The notes under the pieces: generated by a model
Databases searched by the model: none
Seen by the model: the letters and a program-made list of their open reading frames with translations, nothing else
What the model was told of the DNA's origin: nothing
Made by a program: the position numbers and the translations under genes
Shown here: piece by piece, positions 15,757 to 25,500 of the stretch
How positions within the stretch are numbered: the first letter of the stretch is position 1
Layout: each line of letters starts with the position of its first letter
NCBI GenBank assembly: GCA_029260015.1
Contig: JAJDEB010000002.1
Location: forward strand, 62,001-126,000
DNA from: Phycisphaerae bacterium
Lineage (GTDB): Bacteria; Planctomycetota; Phycisphaerae; UBA1845
DNA: 64,000 nucleotides
Direction: 5' to 3'

Positions 15757-17226
15757 TTACAGCAAATCACCAAGCTTCCGCCGGAGCAGCTTTCCAGTGG
15801 CTCCGTGCGGTAACTCTTCCAAAATGTGAATTTGCTTGGGCACCTTGAAGTTGGCCAGTTTCTGACGGGCAAAATCGCGAAGCTCGACTTCCGTCGCAGA
15901 CTCGCCTTCCTCGAAAGTCACGAACGCCACTGGAACCTCGCCGCGACTGGGGTCCGATTGCCCGATCACGCCGGCTTCTGCGATCGCCGGGTGCATTTCC
16001 AGGACCGATTCAATCTCGCGCGGGTGAACATTCTCGCCGCCCACGATAAGCATCTCTTTGATCCGCCCGGTGATGTAGATGAATCCGTCGTGATCAATTC
16101 GTCCAGCATCACCGCTCTTAAACCAGCCGTCATCCGTCAGTACCTTCGATGTCGAATCCGCATCGCGATGATAACCCTTCATCACGTTCGGACCCTTGAT
16201 ACAGATTTCGCCCTCAGCCCCCTTGGCGACTTCGGCCCCGTTCTCGTCAAAGATTCCAATCTGGACATTGCGGATCGGTTTACCAATGGACCCGTCGCGC
16301 AACTTGTCGGGAAGTTCAAGCGTACAGACCGGTGACGTTTCGGTCAGCCCGTAACCTTGCAAGAGTCGCGCACCGAAGCGCTCTTTGAAACCCTTAAAGA
16401 TGTTCTCGGCCAAGGGTTCCCCGCCACTTCCCAAAAGAAACACATTCTTGAACAAATCCTTTGGAGCCGATTTCAAACGCAGCAGCGCCCCATGCATGCT
16501 GGGGATGGCCATGAATACGGAAATATTCTCTTCCACAATCGCCTTGGATATCGCCACCGGTGAAAACCTCGGTATGCAATACGACGACGCACCCGCCGCG
16601 ACAGGCAAAAGCGCCGAAACCGTCAAGCCAAACACATGAAATGGCGGAAGACAATTCAATAACCGATGCCCGGGCACAATACCCGCCGACGCGACCATGT
16701 CCTCACTGTTCGACCGCAGATTGCGGTAACTCAATTCGACGCCTTTGGGCAGGGCTGACGTTCCCGATGTAAACAACAAGACAGCCGTATCATCAGGCTC
16801 AACCACCGGCAATGGCGGTGTGCGTTTTAGGGCAAGCGTTGCGAACTTGCGTTTGATCGGTAGTTCATCGAGATAGAGCGTGCGAATCCCCAACCCATCG
16901 CAAAGCGGTTTGAAGTGCGACACCGACAATATCAGGTCAAGATCAGCCCGCTGGGCCAGCGGCGAAAGTTCATCGGCAGCCAACAGGAAGTTCAGCGGTA
17001 CCATGGTCCGCTTCGCCCACCACACGCCAAACATGCAGCCGCTGAACATGGCGCTGGCTGGCAGAATGATGCCGACCTTGTCGCGATCGGTATGACTTTC
17101 AACATAGTCCCGGATCACGCGCGACAAACCCACCAACCGCTTGTATGTCAGGCGAATCGATGCGTCGGCGACGGCAGGCTCGCTACCGTGCTTCTTCGCC
17201 GTTTGCATGAGCATGTCAATCAACAC
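15757..17226 (-). CDS. AMP-dependent synthetase/ligase (acyl-CoA synthetase-like)
   Basis: This 489-aa adenylate-forming enzyme probably activates a fatty or other carboxylic acid to its acyl-AMP and then the thioester. The P-loop LLFTSGTSALPKGVEL is at about 149-164, GYGLTETSP at about 290-298, the hinge and adenylate motif GDAGRIDHDGFIYITGR at about 373-389, and the catalytic Lys region PHGATGKLLRRKL at the C-terminus. The GTG start at 17224-17226 is supported by GAGGTG eight bases upstream. Short N-terminal domain and no signal: cytosolic. The acid used cannot be told. Confidence 0.85.
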   Translation of the reverse strand: MLIDMLMQTAKKHGSEPAVADASIRLTYKRLVGLSRVIRDYVESHTDRDKVGIILPASAMFSGCMFGVWWAKRTMVPLNFLLAADELSPLAQRADLDLILSVSHFKPLCDGLGIRTLYLDELPIKRKFATLALKRTPPLPVVEPDDTAVLLFTSGTSALPKGVELSYRNLRSNSEDMVASAGIVPGHRLLNCLPPFHVFGLTVSALLPVAAGASSYCIPRFSPVAISKAIVEENISVFMAIPSMHGALLRLKSAPKDLFKNVFLLGSGGEPLAENIFKGFKERFGARLLQGYGLTETSPVCTLELPDKLRDGSIGKPIRNVQIGIFDENGAEVAKGAEGEICIKGPNVMKGYHRDADSTSKVLTDDGWFKSGDAGRIDHDGFIYITGRIKEMLIVGGENVHPREIESVLEMHPAIAEAGVIGQSDPSRGEVPVAFVTFEEGESATEVELRDFARQKLANFKVPKQIHILEELPHGATGKLLRRKLGDLL

Positions 17227-17409
17227 GGGAATTCACCTCGGTCAAACCGGATCGTTGCCATTCAGCCAATTCAATGCAGATCGACAATAAGACTTGCGAA
17301 TCATCGTGTCCATCGGCATCATAAAGAGAGAATCCACACGCTGCCGTCAAGAGGATTCTACGCAGCGTGAAAGCAAATTGAACCCATTCCAGAAAGCAGG
17401 TCAAGAATC

Positions 17410-18285
17410 ATGGCAAACGCAAGGATGAGTTTGCTCATACTCACCGGATGGATCGCATGTATCGCCGGCTGTCAGCAGCTTCCACCAGAGGCCATCCAAC
17501 AGATCGAACAAGCCCGGGGCGAATTGCAACGTCGCAATTACGTGAAGTGCGAACAGATTCTCAACCCGGTCATCGCATCCCATCAAACCAAAGATGACAT
17601 TGCAGAAGCCCTGTACATGCGTGGTCAGTGTCGCCTGATGAAGGATCGGCGACGGATGGGCGTTCGCGACTTGACCACCGCCCAAAACATTGCCCGCGAA
17701 AAACGCCTCAAGGCCTGGATCGAAGTCCAGCTTGCCAATGTCGCGTTCGACGACGGTTCCTATCCACAAGCGCGTGAACTGTACGAATCTGCGTTGCCCA
17801 ATTTGCCCGACAGTCCACCGACCGATCAGGTGATGCATCAACTGGCGATGGCCTGCGAACGAACCGGTAATCGCTCCGAATCAACGCGCATACTTGGCGA
17901 GCTGGCGCAGAAATTTCCGGATTCAACCTACGCTGCGAAGAACCGTGGACGCACGACGACTCCGACAACGACCAAACCGCGCTATCGCAGCAACGTCAGA
18001 CCGACCAGCCAAACAACCCGTGTCGTGAGTCGATCAGCCACCCCACAAACTTCACCCAACGGGCGCTTTGAAATCCAGTGCGGTGCCTATGCGCGCATCG
18101 AGCACGCCCACCAAGCGGCCGCCCGCTTGCGACAGAACGGCATCAATGCCCTGGCGATTCCTGAATCGCGCGGCGCCGGAGCCAAGCATGTCGTTCGAGT
18201 CGGCAAGTACGACACCTATCGCGAAGCAAGCCGCATGCTCGCCCGCGTCCGCAAGTACCACACTGATGCGTTCATCGTCCGCTGA
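17410..18285 (+). CDS. Lipoprotein with TPR-like repeats and C-terminal SPOR domain
   Basis: MANARMSLLILTGWI plus ACIAGC is a lipoprotein signal with Cys21 as the lipidated residue. Residues 25-175 form TPR-like helical pairs (IEQARGELQRRNYVKCEQIL, AEALYMRGQCRLMKD, YPQARELYESALPNL). A Thr/Pro/Arg-rich linker follows at about 180-215, and a SPOR domain ends the protein (RFEIQCGAYARIEHAHQAAARL to YHTDAFIVR). SPOR domains bind denuded peptidoglycan at division sites, so the protein probably tethers a helical scaffold to the septal wall. 291 aa. Confidence 0.85.
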   Translation: MANARMSLLILTGWIACIAGCQQLPPEAIQQIEQARGELQRRNYVKCEQILNPVIASHQTKDDIAEALYMRGQCRLMKDRRRMGVRDLTTAQNIAREKRLKAWIEVQLANVAFDDGSYPQARELYESALPNLPDSPPTDQVMHQLAMACERTGNRSESTRILGELAQKFPDSTYAAKNRGRTTTPTTTKPRYRSNVRPTSQTTRVVSRSATPQTSPNGRFEIQCGAYARIEHAHQAAARLRQNGINALAIPESRGAGAKHVVRVGKYDTYREASRMLARVRKYHTDAFIVR

Positions 18286-18334
18286 TATTGGCAACCAGCG
18301 CGACCACCCTGACTGAACGTCAGATTCCGCAATC

Positions 18335-18390
18335 CGTCAGCCACCAGCATAACGTCCGATATTATCCACCTCTCGGACGACTGGCTGGCG
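18335..18390 (+). other. Nested hairpin downstream of the SPOR gene
   Basis: Outer stem CGTCAGCCA (18335-18343) pairs with TGGCTGGCG (18382-18390) with one wobble. The inner stem CGTCCGA (18353-18359) pairs with TCGGACG (18373-18379). The base is followed by TTTATGG rather than a long U-run. It may end the SPOR transcript or shield the 3' end. Confidence 0.4.
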
Positions 18391-18528
18391 TTTATGGAAT
18401 TTTCGCCAACGTGACACACCCGTCCGACCTCGTCCGATACTCCTTTGCGTAACAATTTTCGAGTGCGATTCCGATAGTACTAAGTGAGTGCGTGTCACTC
18501 GATCTCGGAACTGCCCAAGGAGAAGCAC

Positions 18529-19749
18529 ATGCGCGCAAAGACCCCGCCGCATACGTCTACAAAGCAAGGCCCCGCACAGCTTGGCGACATCGAACGCAAC
18601 CGACTTCCGGGACTGCTTAGAGACTATTTCGCCAGCAAGAACCACTTGCGAAAAGGCATTTGCTTACTCAATGCCGGCGCTTACGAGCAAGCTGTCACCG
18701 AACTGTCTGCCGCTTCCAAGCTAAACCCCGACGACAAGAATCTGCCCGCGTACCTCGTCGGCGCATTGGTAGGTAGCTCGAACCTCACGCAGGCGGCGGC
18801 GATCACCGCGCAATACCTCGACCAGCATCCCAAGGATGTTAATGCGATCATTCGACTCGCGCTCGTGCGATTCAAAGCTGGTAAGCACAATGAAGCAATC
18901 CGCACATTGCGCAACGGCGTGCGCGCCAATGCCGACAGCGCTGAATTGCACTTCCAACTCGGAACCATGCTCAGCGCCGTTGACCAAACCGAAGAGGCTG
19001 AACTGCGCTTTACCCAAGCACTCTCGATTCAAAAAGACCATGCCGATGCCTTGGTGTCACAAGCCATGTGTCGCGGTGTTGCGGGAGATATGACCGGCGC
19101 ACTTCGCAGCCTCGAAAAAGCGCAGAAAGCGCGGCCGTCCGATGCAAACATCGCGCTGCTGCTCACCCACGCTGCGAAAGCCAACTCAACCGAAACCAAA
19201 GGCGCTGGCGTGTGGGCTGAGATGCCCGATGAAGAAGATGCCCACTGCAACGCTGCCGACCTCGACGTCCTGAGCAAAACTATCGAGACCGATCCCGAAT
19301 TCGCTGAAGCGTTCTTCGAAATCGATGACGACGATGTCAATGATACGGTCTACCAGATGCTCGTCGCCGTCCTGATGCAAGCTGTTCAGCGTAGCCCCCA
19401 ACGTGCGCGATTGCACTACCTCTGCGGAGCGGCGCTCGCTCGCCTAAATCGTTCCGACGACGCCATTGCTGCCGTCGAGCAAGCTGTCTCGATCGACCCG
19501 CGCTACGTCAAAGCGCTGATCCTGCTCGCCAAACTTTACGAATGCAGCGATCGCCCGCGCGATGCAGCCAGCCGCCTCGAGCAAACTATTCTGCTTGGTG
19601 CGGAATACGCCGACACCTATTACTTGCTGGGCAATCTCTACTGCGACTCCGGCCAAATTGAACGCGCTCGCTGGGCGTACAATGAGGCGCTGCGCATCAA
19701 CAGTGATTACGAAGCCGCCCGCAGGGCGCTCGACACCCTGGCGGCATAA
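18529..19749 (+). CDS. Tetratricopeptide-repeat protein
   Basis: The start is the ATG at 18529 (MRAKTPPHTSTKQG), six bases after AGGAGA; upstream GTGs lack such a site. The 406-aa protein is almost entirely TPR units, with clear ones at about 45-75, 115-145, 150-180, 305-335 and 370-400 (for example EEAELRFTQALSIQKDHADA and IERARWAYNEALRINSDYEA). A less regular acidic stretch (EMPDEEDAHCN, EIDDDDVNDT) separates the N- and C-terminal arrays. No signal peptide: a cytosolic adaptor of unknown partner. It is followed after 30 nt by another TPR gene. Confidence 0.8.
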   Translation: MRAKTPPHTSTKQGPAQLGDIERNRLPGLLRDYFASKNHLRKGICLLNAGAYEQAVTELSAASKLNPDDKNLPAYLVGALVGSSNLTQAAAITAQYLDQHPKDVNAIIRLALVRFKAGKHNEAIRTLRNGVRANADSAELHFQLGTMLSAVDQTEEAELRFTQALSIQKDHADALVSQAMCRGVAGDMTGALRSLEKAQKARPSDANIALLLTHAAKANSTETKGAGVWAEMPDEEDAHCNAADLDVLSKTIETDPEFAEAFFEIDDDDVNDTVYQMLVAVLMQAVQRSPQRARLHYLCGAALARLNRSDDAIAAVEQAVSIDPRYVKALILLAKLYECSDRPRDAASRLEQTILLGAEYADTYYLLGNLYCDSGQIERARWAYNEALRINSDYEAARRALDTLAA

Positions 19750-19779
19750 CGTCCGCGAACTTCGACAAAGCGAACACGC

Positions 19780-21474
19780 ATGTCTTATTTGCTCGAAATC
19801 GTAGGTCGCGGTCTGCTGGCTGAGTTGGCGGCTGCCTTTCGCGGTACGTTCGTCGATGATGGTGTCATCGAAACAGCCACCCTAAAGCAACTGGCGAAAC
19901 TCCACCCCACCGACATCCATCACTTAAATCGATTCGGTGTGCGCCTGCTGCGCGAAAACCTCGCCGTCGAAGCATGCACCGCGTTCGAACAATCGCTCGA
20001 TCAAAATCACTCGGACATTACCGCAATGCTCGGATTGGCTTGCGCGTACGACGAAGTCAATCGACTGCCCGACGCCATCGAAGCCCTGCGCGATGCAGCC
20101 GCCACCCAGCCCAACGAGTCATCTATCGTATTCGCCCTAGGGTTCTGCGTTGAAAAATCCGGCGACATTGAAGAAGCGCGAACGTTGTATCTGGAAGCGG
20201 CAGAGTTGGCGCCGGAACTGCGCAACGCTCACGAACGCCTCGGCGCGATCCACCTGCGCTTGGGCAATATCGACGAGGCCATCGATCATTACGAACAACT
20301 GTGCTTTGCCGAACCGGGCGACATCAACCTGTCACTCGCGCTGGCCAACCTGCACATGAGCGCCGGTAACTACCCCGAAGCCATTCAGCGATATCAGTAC
20401 GCTTTGACCATCGATCCCGACAACTGGGAAGCGGCTGACGAAATCGTGCAGGCATTCGAACAAACCGGACAGTTCGACGAGGCCATCGTTCACCTGCAGA
20501 ATCTCATCGCCGAACAACCCGGGTTCGCCGACCATCACGTTCAACTAGGCGACATCTACTCGAAGAAGGGCGACTCGGCGCGGGCGATGGTTCAATATCG
20601 CCAAGCCAGCAAGCTGAACCCCGACTACCTCGAAGCTCACGTCAAGATCGGCACGCTGCACCTGCGCGATGGCAATCACCTGGAGTCGGCAAAGGCGTTC
20701 AACAGCGCTGTCGAACTCAATGATCGCCTGCTGACCGCGTACGTTGGACTCGGAATCGCCCAACTGCAAAATGACGAACCCGAAGAAGCCAACGCCACCT
20801 TCGAGATGGCCTCCGGTGTTGAACCCAACAGCACCATGCTCTTTGGAGAAATCGCCCGCCTGCAACTCAAAGCGTCCATCGGTGGACAAATCAACAAGTA
20901 CCTAGGACCAGAGCAAGCCGCCCAACTTGAAACCGAACAAGAGGAACGCGGCGCCACGATCGACCTCGTCAACCATCAAGTGCAGCGCTACGAAAAAGCG
21001 ATCGAACGACATCCGACGTACGCCGACCTGCATTACCGACTCGGCTTGCTCCTGCGCCACCAGGGCCGGCGCGACGAAGCGATCGACGCCTTCCACCGCG
21101 CCTTGCAACTCAACCCCAATTATGTGAAGGCGTACATCAAACTCGGACTCGCCTACCGAGAAGCCGGCAAGGACGAGACGGCGATCGACACATTCAAACG
21201 AGCACTAACGCTCGATGCCCGTGCCGTCGAAGTGTACTACGAACTCGGACTGATTTTCTCCGACTGCCAGAACTTCTCGCTATCAGTCGAGTACTTCGAG
21301 CAAGCCGTCCGCTGCGAACCCAACAACGTAGAGTTCCGCGCCAACCTAGCCCTAGCCCTCCAGGACATGGGCCTGCTAGACCGAGCCAACGCAGCATGGC
21401 AATCCCTATCCGAAATAGCCCCAGACACCCAAAAAGGCCGCGACATCCTCGTCGAAATCGGCAAGAAGCGGTAA
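19780..21474 (+). CDS. Large tetratricopeptide-repeat protein
   Basis: A 564-aa cytosolic protein with about a dozen TPRs in two arrays (about 45-350 and 400-555), separated by a charged helix around 365-400 (EQAAQLETEQEERGATIDLV). Textbook units include DEAIDAFHRALQLNPNYVKA and TAIDTFKRALTLDARAVEV. The first 40 residues (SYLLEIVGRGLLAELAAAFRG) form an amphipathic helix that could be a docking site. It shares the operon with the preceding TPR gene; the two probably act together, but no partner is visible. Confidence 0.8.
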   Translation: MSYLLEIVGRGLLAELAAAFRGTFVDDGVIETATLKQLAKLHPTDIHHLNRFGVRLLRENLAVEACTAFEQSLDQNHSDITAMLGLACAYDEVNRLPDAIEALRDAAATQPNESSIVFALGFCVEKSGDIEEARTLYLEAAELAPELRNAHERLGAIHLRLGNIDEAIDHYEQLCFAEPGDINLSLALANLHMSAGNYPEAIQRYQYALTIDPDNWEAADEIVQAFEQTGQFDEAIVHLQNLIAEQPGFADHHVQLGDIYSKKGDSARAMVQYRQASKLNPDYLEAHVKIGTLHLRDGNHLESAKAFNSAVELNDRLLTAYVGLGIAQLQNDEPEEANATFEMASGVEPNSTMLFGEIARLQLKASIGGQINKYLGPEQAAQLETEQEERGATIDLVNHQVQRYEKAIERHPTYADLHYRLGLLLRHQGRRDEAIDAFHRALQLNPNYVKAYIKLGLAYREAGKDETAIDTFKRALTLDARAVEVYYELGLIFSDCQNFSLSVEYFEQAVRCEPNNVEFRANLALALQDMGLLDRANAAWQSLSEIAPDTQKGRDILVEIGKKR

Positions 21475-21535
21475 ACCAATCGAACCCGCCAACCAGCCTG
21501 AAATCGCCGAAATCGAGCCTGAAACACGCACTTTC

Positions 21536-21564
21536 TTGACATGTACGGCAAAATGCCGTATGAT
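21536..21564 (+). promoter_or_regulatory. Toxin-antitoxin promoter with operator in the spacer
   Basis: A perfect -35 TTGACA (21536-21541) is 17 bp from a near-perfect -10 TATGAT (21559-21564). Between them lies the palindrome TACGGCA-AAA-TGCCGTA (21544-21560). A repressor bound there would exclude polymerase, the usual autoregulation of ribbon-helix-helix antitoxins. The promoter makes the ATG at 21541 impossible as the antitoxin start. Confidence 0.8.
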
Positions 21565-21594
21565 TCAATAAATCAATTATGCATTGGGGCTGTT

Positions 21595-21882
21595 ATGATC
21601 AAGCAGAAGAAAACCAAAACCGCTCGACTGGAAGCCCGACTACCCAGGACCGTCTACGCGCTTTTGCAACGAGCCGCCGAGGTTGAAGGACGAAGCCTCT
21701 CGGATTTCGTGGTCTCCGCAGCCAAGGAAGCGGCTGAACTCACCATCGCCCAGCGCGAACTGATGGACCTTACATTCGAGGATCAGGATCGCTTTGCGGC
21801 TGCCCTACTTGAACCCCAACCGCTCTCACCCGCATTGAAGCGCGCAGCCGCCGCACATGACGATCTCATTGAACCATCGTGA
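21595..21882 (+). CDS. DUF1778-family antitoxin (TacA-like)
   Basis: From the ATG at 21595 the product is 95 aa: MIKQKKTKTARLEARLPRT and then VYALLQRAAEVEGRSLSDFVVSAAKEAAE, a ribbon-helix-helix DNA-binding domain at about 8-50, followed by a C-terminal tail (LMDLTFEDQDRFAAALLEP) that in TacA relatives wraps and blocks the acetyltransferase toxin. Its stop overlaps the toxin GTG by 4 nt. The promoter immediately upstream holds a palindromic operator. Confidence 0.9.
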   Translation: MIKQKKTKTARLEARLPRTVYALLQRAAEVEGRSLSDFVVSAAKEAAELTIAQRELMDLTFEDQDRFAAALLEPQPLSPALKRAAAAHDDLIEPS

Positions 21883-22388
21883 CGCGACCGTTCCGCATTG
21901 AGGCGCTTGATCCCAAACGCGATCGCAAAGGATTTGATTGCGGCGTCGAACCCTTGGACAACTATTTTCAAGTAAGAGTTGGCCAAGACATCCGCCGCCG
22001 AGTCACGGCTTGCTACGTCGCCATCGACAACGCAAACGAGCATATCGCCGGTTACTACACGCTCGCAGCATACGGCGTCACAATCACCGACCTTCCCGTC
22101 GAAGTCATCAAAAAACTGCCGCGATACCCAACCATACCAGCCGTCAAAGTCGGCCGCCTCGCCGTAGACCAAGACTACCGAGGCAAAAAGCTAGGTGGTG
22201 CAATGCTATTCGACGCAATCAAACGAACCTGTAACTCTGGCATAGCAGCATACGCGCTAATCGTCGATGCCAAGGATAACAACGCAGTCGCATTCTACAA
22301 ACACTTCGGCTTTCAACGCTTCAAAGATCAACAACAAACGCTATTCATTCCGATCGATGCCGCATTGAAGAAGCTGACCGAAAAGTAA
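21879..22388 (+). CDS. GNAT-family toxin (TacT-like tRNA acetyltransferase)
   Basis: A 169-aa GNAT enzyme paired with a DUF1778 antitoxin, the TacAT arrangement in which the toxin acetylates aminoacyl-tRNA and stops translation. It has the family opening DRKGFDCGVEPLDNYFQ, the acetyl-CoA strand VGRLAVDQDYRGKKLGGAML (Q/R-x-x-G-x-G/A-like loop) and a C-terminal NNAVAFYKHFGFQRF with the Tyr expected as general acid. GTG start in a GTGA overlap. No disruption, so it appears functional. Confidence 0.9.
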   Translation: MTRPFRIEALDPKRDRKGFDCGVEPLDNYFQVRVGQDIRRRVTACYVAIDNANEHIAGYYTLAAYGVTITDLPVEVIKKLPRYPTIPAVKVGRLAVDQDYRGKKLGGAMLFDAIKRTCNSGIAAYALIVDAKDNNAVAFYKHFGFQRFKDQQQTLFIPIDAALKKLTEK

Positions 22389-22428
22389 ATGGGCACATAC
22401 TGGTGCAAAACAGACCCGTAACGCAAGA

Positions 22429-22478
22429 AGGACACTTCGCATGACCAATGCCTTATTGCCAGTCATGAGAAGTGTCCT
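22429..22478. terminator. Long hairpin between convergent genes, possible bidirectional terminator
   Basis: A 17-nt arm (AGGACACTTCGCATGAC, 22429-22445) and its inverse (22462-22478) match at 16 of 17 positions around a 16-nt loop. It lies 40 nt after the toxin stop and 57 nt after the stop of the convergent protease gene. There is no U-run, so it may act as an RNA barrier or be a repeat rather than a classic terminator. Confidence 0.45.
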
Positions 22479-22534
22479 CCGATATTGCGGGCGATTAATT
22501 GGCACTCGTTTTCAATTCATCAAACGCTTGCAGA

Positions 22535-25500
22535 CTACGGCCCACCGAGGAACGTTGACAGCACCGCCCAGTCGGCTACGTCGATGTCTTCGTTGGGTAG
22601 GGCCAGGTTGCCACAACTGCATCCCGTTTCCTGGCCTCTGCCTGTACCGAAGCAAGCCGTGAATGCGGACATGTCAACGAGATCCCAGTCGCCGTCGCCG
22701 TCGTAATCACCCGGGGTGATGCACGCATTCGTATCGATACCCCATATTTCTACATCGTCGATATTCCAACCGTGGTACGTCACCGAACCGTCGGTGCTGC
22801 CCATCGTCCAGCGAATCTGCACGTTGGCTTCACCATCGGCGACGTCTGATATGTCGTACGTTTGCAGCGACCAGGCGCTTTCGTTCAGCGACGAACCGCT
22901 GTGCTCCCAGATTGAAACCCACGTCGAACCGTTGTTGGAAATCTCCACCTCGGCATGATCGTATGTCGACGACTCGACACCCAACCACCTTTGGAAGCGA
23001 AGTTCGGCGCTGGCGACGTTTGAACAATCGATCGACGTCGTCGTCAAATGCTGCTGCGACATATTGTTGTCGTACTCGCCGGCTAGATTAAATCCGTAGA
23101 CATTTACACCGGTGAACCCGCCCGTGGGATCGCCATCAATCGCGAGCGGCTTGCCGTGTTCCCACATGTCCTCGGTCGTCCAACCCGGATCGGTGTCGAG
23201 CGGCCAGGAGTAGATCGCTGCCGGTCCACCCACCAGAACTTCAACAGTCGCCGCCGTCGAATCGCCACCATCGGGCGCGACGCCGCCATCATTGGCGATA
23301 AACGTAAACGAATCCAAACCGGAGTAGCCCGGATTGGGCGTGTACTCAACCTGATTGCCCCCACCAACCATCGTGTAAGGCAAGTCGCCCAACACGATGA
23401 CATGGTTGTCGCCGCTGTCGCGCAGTTCACCCGTCGGAAGCGTCTCAATCCGAATCGTCATCGTTGCCGGCGGATCGGGCAAGCCGTCATCGCTGGCATC
23501 GAGGTCAATCGTCAGCGGCGTGTTCTGCTCGGTCAACAGCGACTCACTTGAAACAAACGGAGGACGCGGCCCACACGACCCCACGCCAGACAAGTCAGTT
23601 TCGAGGAAGTCAGGATCAAGCCCGGTTCCGCCCGACAACCCGGTGATGCAATCGCCGACATCGATCTGCAAATAACTGATCGTGATTCGTCCGTCGTAAA
23701 ACATTTCGATCTGAAAGGTGTTGGAGTTGCTTGTTGACCGTTCCGGCACCGCGTCGTACGTCACGATAGCGCGATCAGCCAGCGATTTGTAGCTCACGGT
23801 TCCGCCATCACCCGGGTCGAGATCGTCCCACACTGCCGCCACGCGCGGTTCGCCAAAATGCTCGGCGAATGTTTCGGTGTAGTCGCCGTCCGAAGCATCG
23901 AACGTCAGGTTACCGTTGGCGTTGATGTACACCGTCGCGTGCGCGGTTCCGTAAAGCATGACCGGCTGCGTCGGTGTGAACGGGGAGTTGCCATCGTCCG
24001 TAAGCGACACACTCGTACCACCGGCAGGATCGGTCGGCAGCGCCACGATCGGTTCAATGCACACGTCGTAGAAATCAACCGACGCATTGGGCGTGAACGT
24101 GATCGTGCTGTTTTGAATATCAATACCCGTCGTAAACTGTTCGCTGAAGAAGTCAGGAACCTCGGGTGTCGTAAAGCTATAACACGAACCGCCATTGTCA
24201 TCGGACGCACTGTTGCTAGCTTCATCCGTCGCCGCCAGCGTGAAAAAGTACGTCGTGTCATCGACCAGCCCGGTCAGCCCGAACGAATGCGAAGTCGCCA
24301 GCCCGCCGGAACTTGACTCGGTCAACGCCCCGCACGACAAACCGTAACTCACCGACCCAAAGCTCGACTCATCGGTGTCGAACGAAAGCGCCGCATCGCG
24401 CGGATTCACCGCACCAACCTGCACATTGCTGATCACCGGAGGCGTGCAATCGACCACCGCGTCGTCCGTCACGACCACATTCACCCCGCCATCGCCATCG
24501 TCGGCATCGATATACGTCACCGTCAGCGAATCGCCCGCCGTTACATGAATTACGCCGACCGCATCGGTTGTGCTAAATCCGATCGTCGCCACAAACGCAG
24601 CACTAGCCGCCGCCGTCTCGGTGAGTAGCAGCGTCTCGCCACCGGCTTCTGTGCTGGACGCGACATCCACGCTGACCGTCTCGATCACCAGATCATCGGT
24701 ATTCAACCCGCAATCGATCACGGTCACGCGGGCTTCGCTTTCGCACGCATACTTGGACCGATCGAACCGGGCGATACCGGCATCGCTGCAATTGACCAGC
24801 ACCGGGTTGGCCGCCACCGAGAACGGCTGCGGACCCTGGGGCACATTGAAACCGACAATATCGACACGCCAGGCACCGGCCATCGGGCTTGCCGCGAAGA
24901 CCTGCTCAATGTTATTGATGTGATCTTCCTGGTTCTGAACTGCCGGCGTCGCCGGACTCGCCGGATTCAGCGTCCACGGGAAATGACGCACCCCATTGGG
25001 ATCGAACACCTGCAAATCAAGGTCGTTAACCAAAACCGGATCGACGTTGGGCGTACCCGGAACATCGTCCCACGCCAGCGTCACTCTCAACTCCGGATCA
25101 CCCGGGCTCACCACGATGATCAGCGAATAAGTGTCACCTTGCGACACTGTTTCTTCTACGAAATTCTCCGCCCGCATGAGGTTGATCGCCGGTTCAATTC
25201 GCACAGAACCGTAACCGGTTTTGTAGTCGGGTCCAGTTTGTTCAACATCCTGCGCCGTGTTGGCCAACATCGCCTTGAGCGTCGAGTTGCGAAAGTCCGG
25301 GTCACCTGGATAGTGGGCGCGATAATCCTGCAGCAGCAGCGCGCTTAGCCCAGTGATCGTTGGCGACGACATCGACGTGCCGCATTTACCCGTATATCCA
25401 CCGGAACTGCTCGTCGAGGTCACATCGTTGTCGCCATCCGATTGGCAACCTGGCCCCGAAATATCCGGCTTGATTCGCCCGTCATCGACTGGCCCCCAAC

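Noticed and set aside
21541..21594. ATG at 21541 as the antitoxin start
   Set aside because: It lies within the -35/-10 promoter and the palindromic operator, upstream of any possible transcript.
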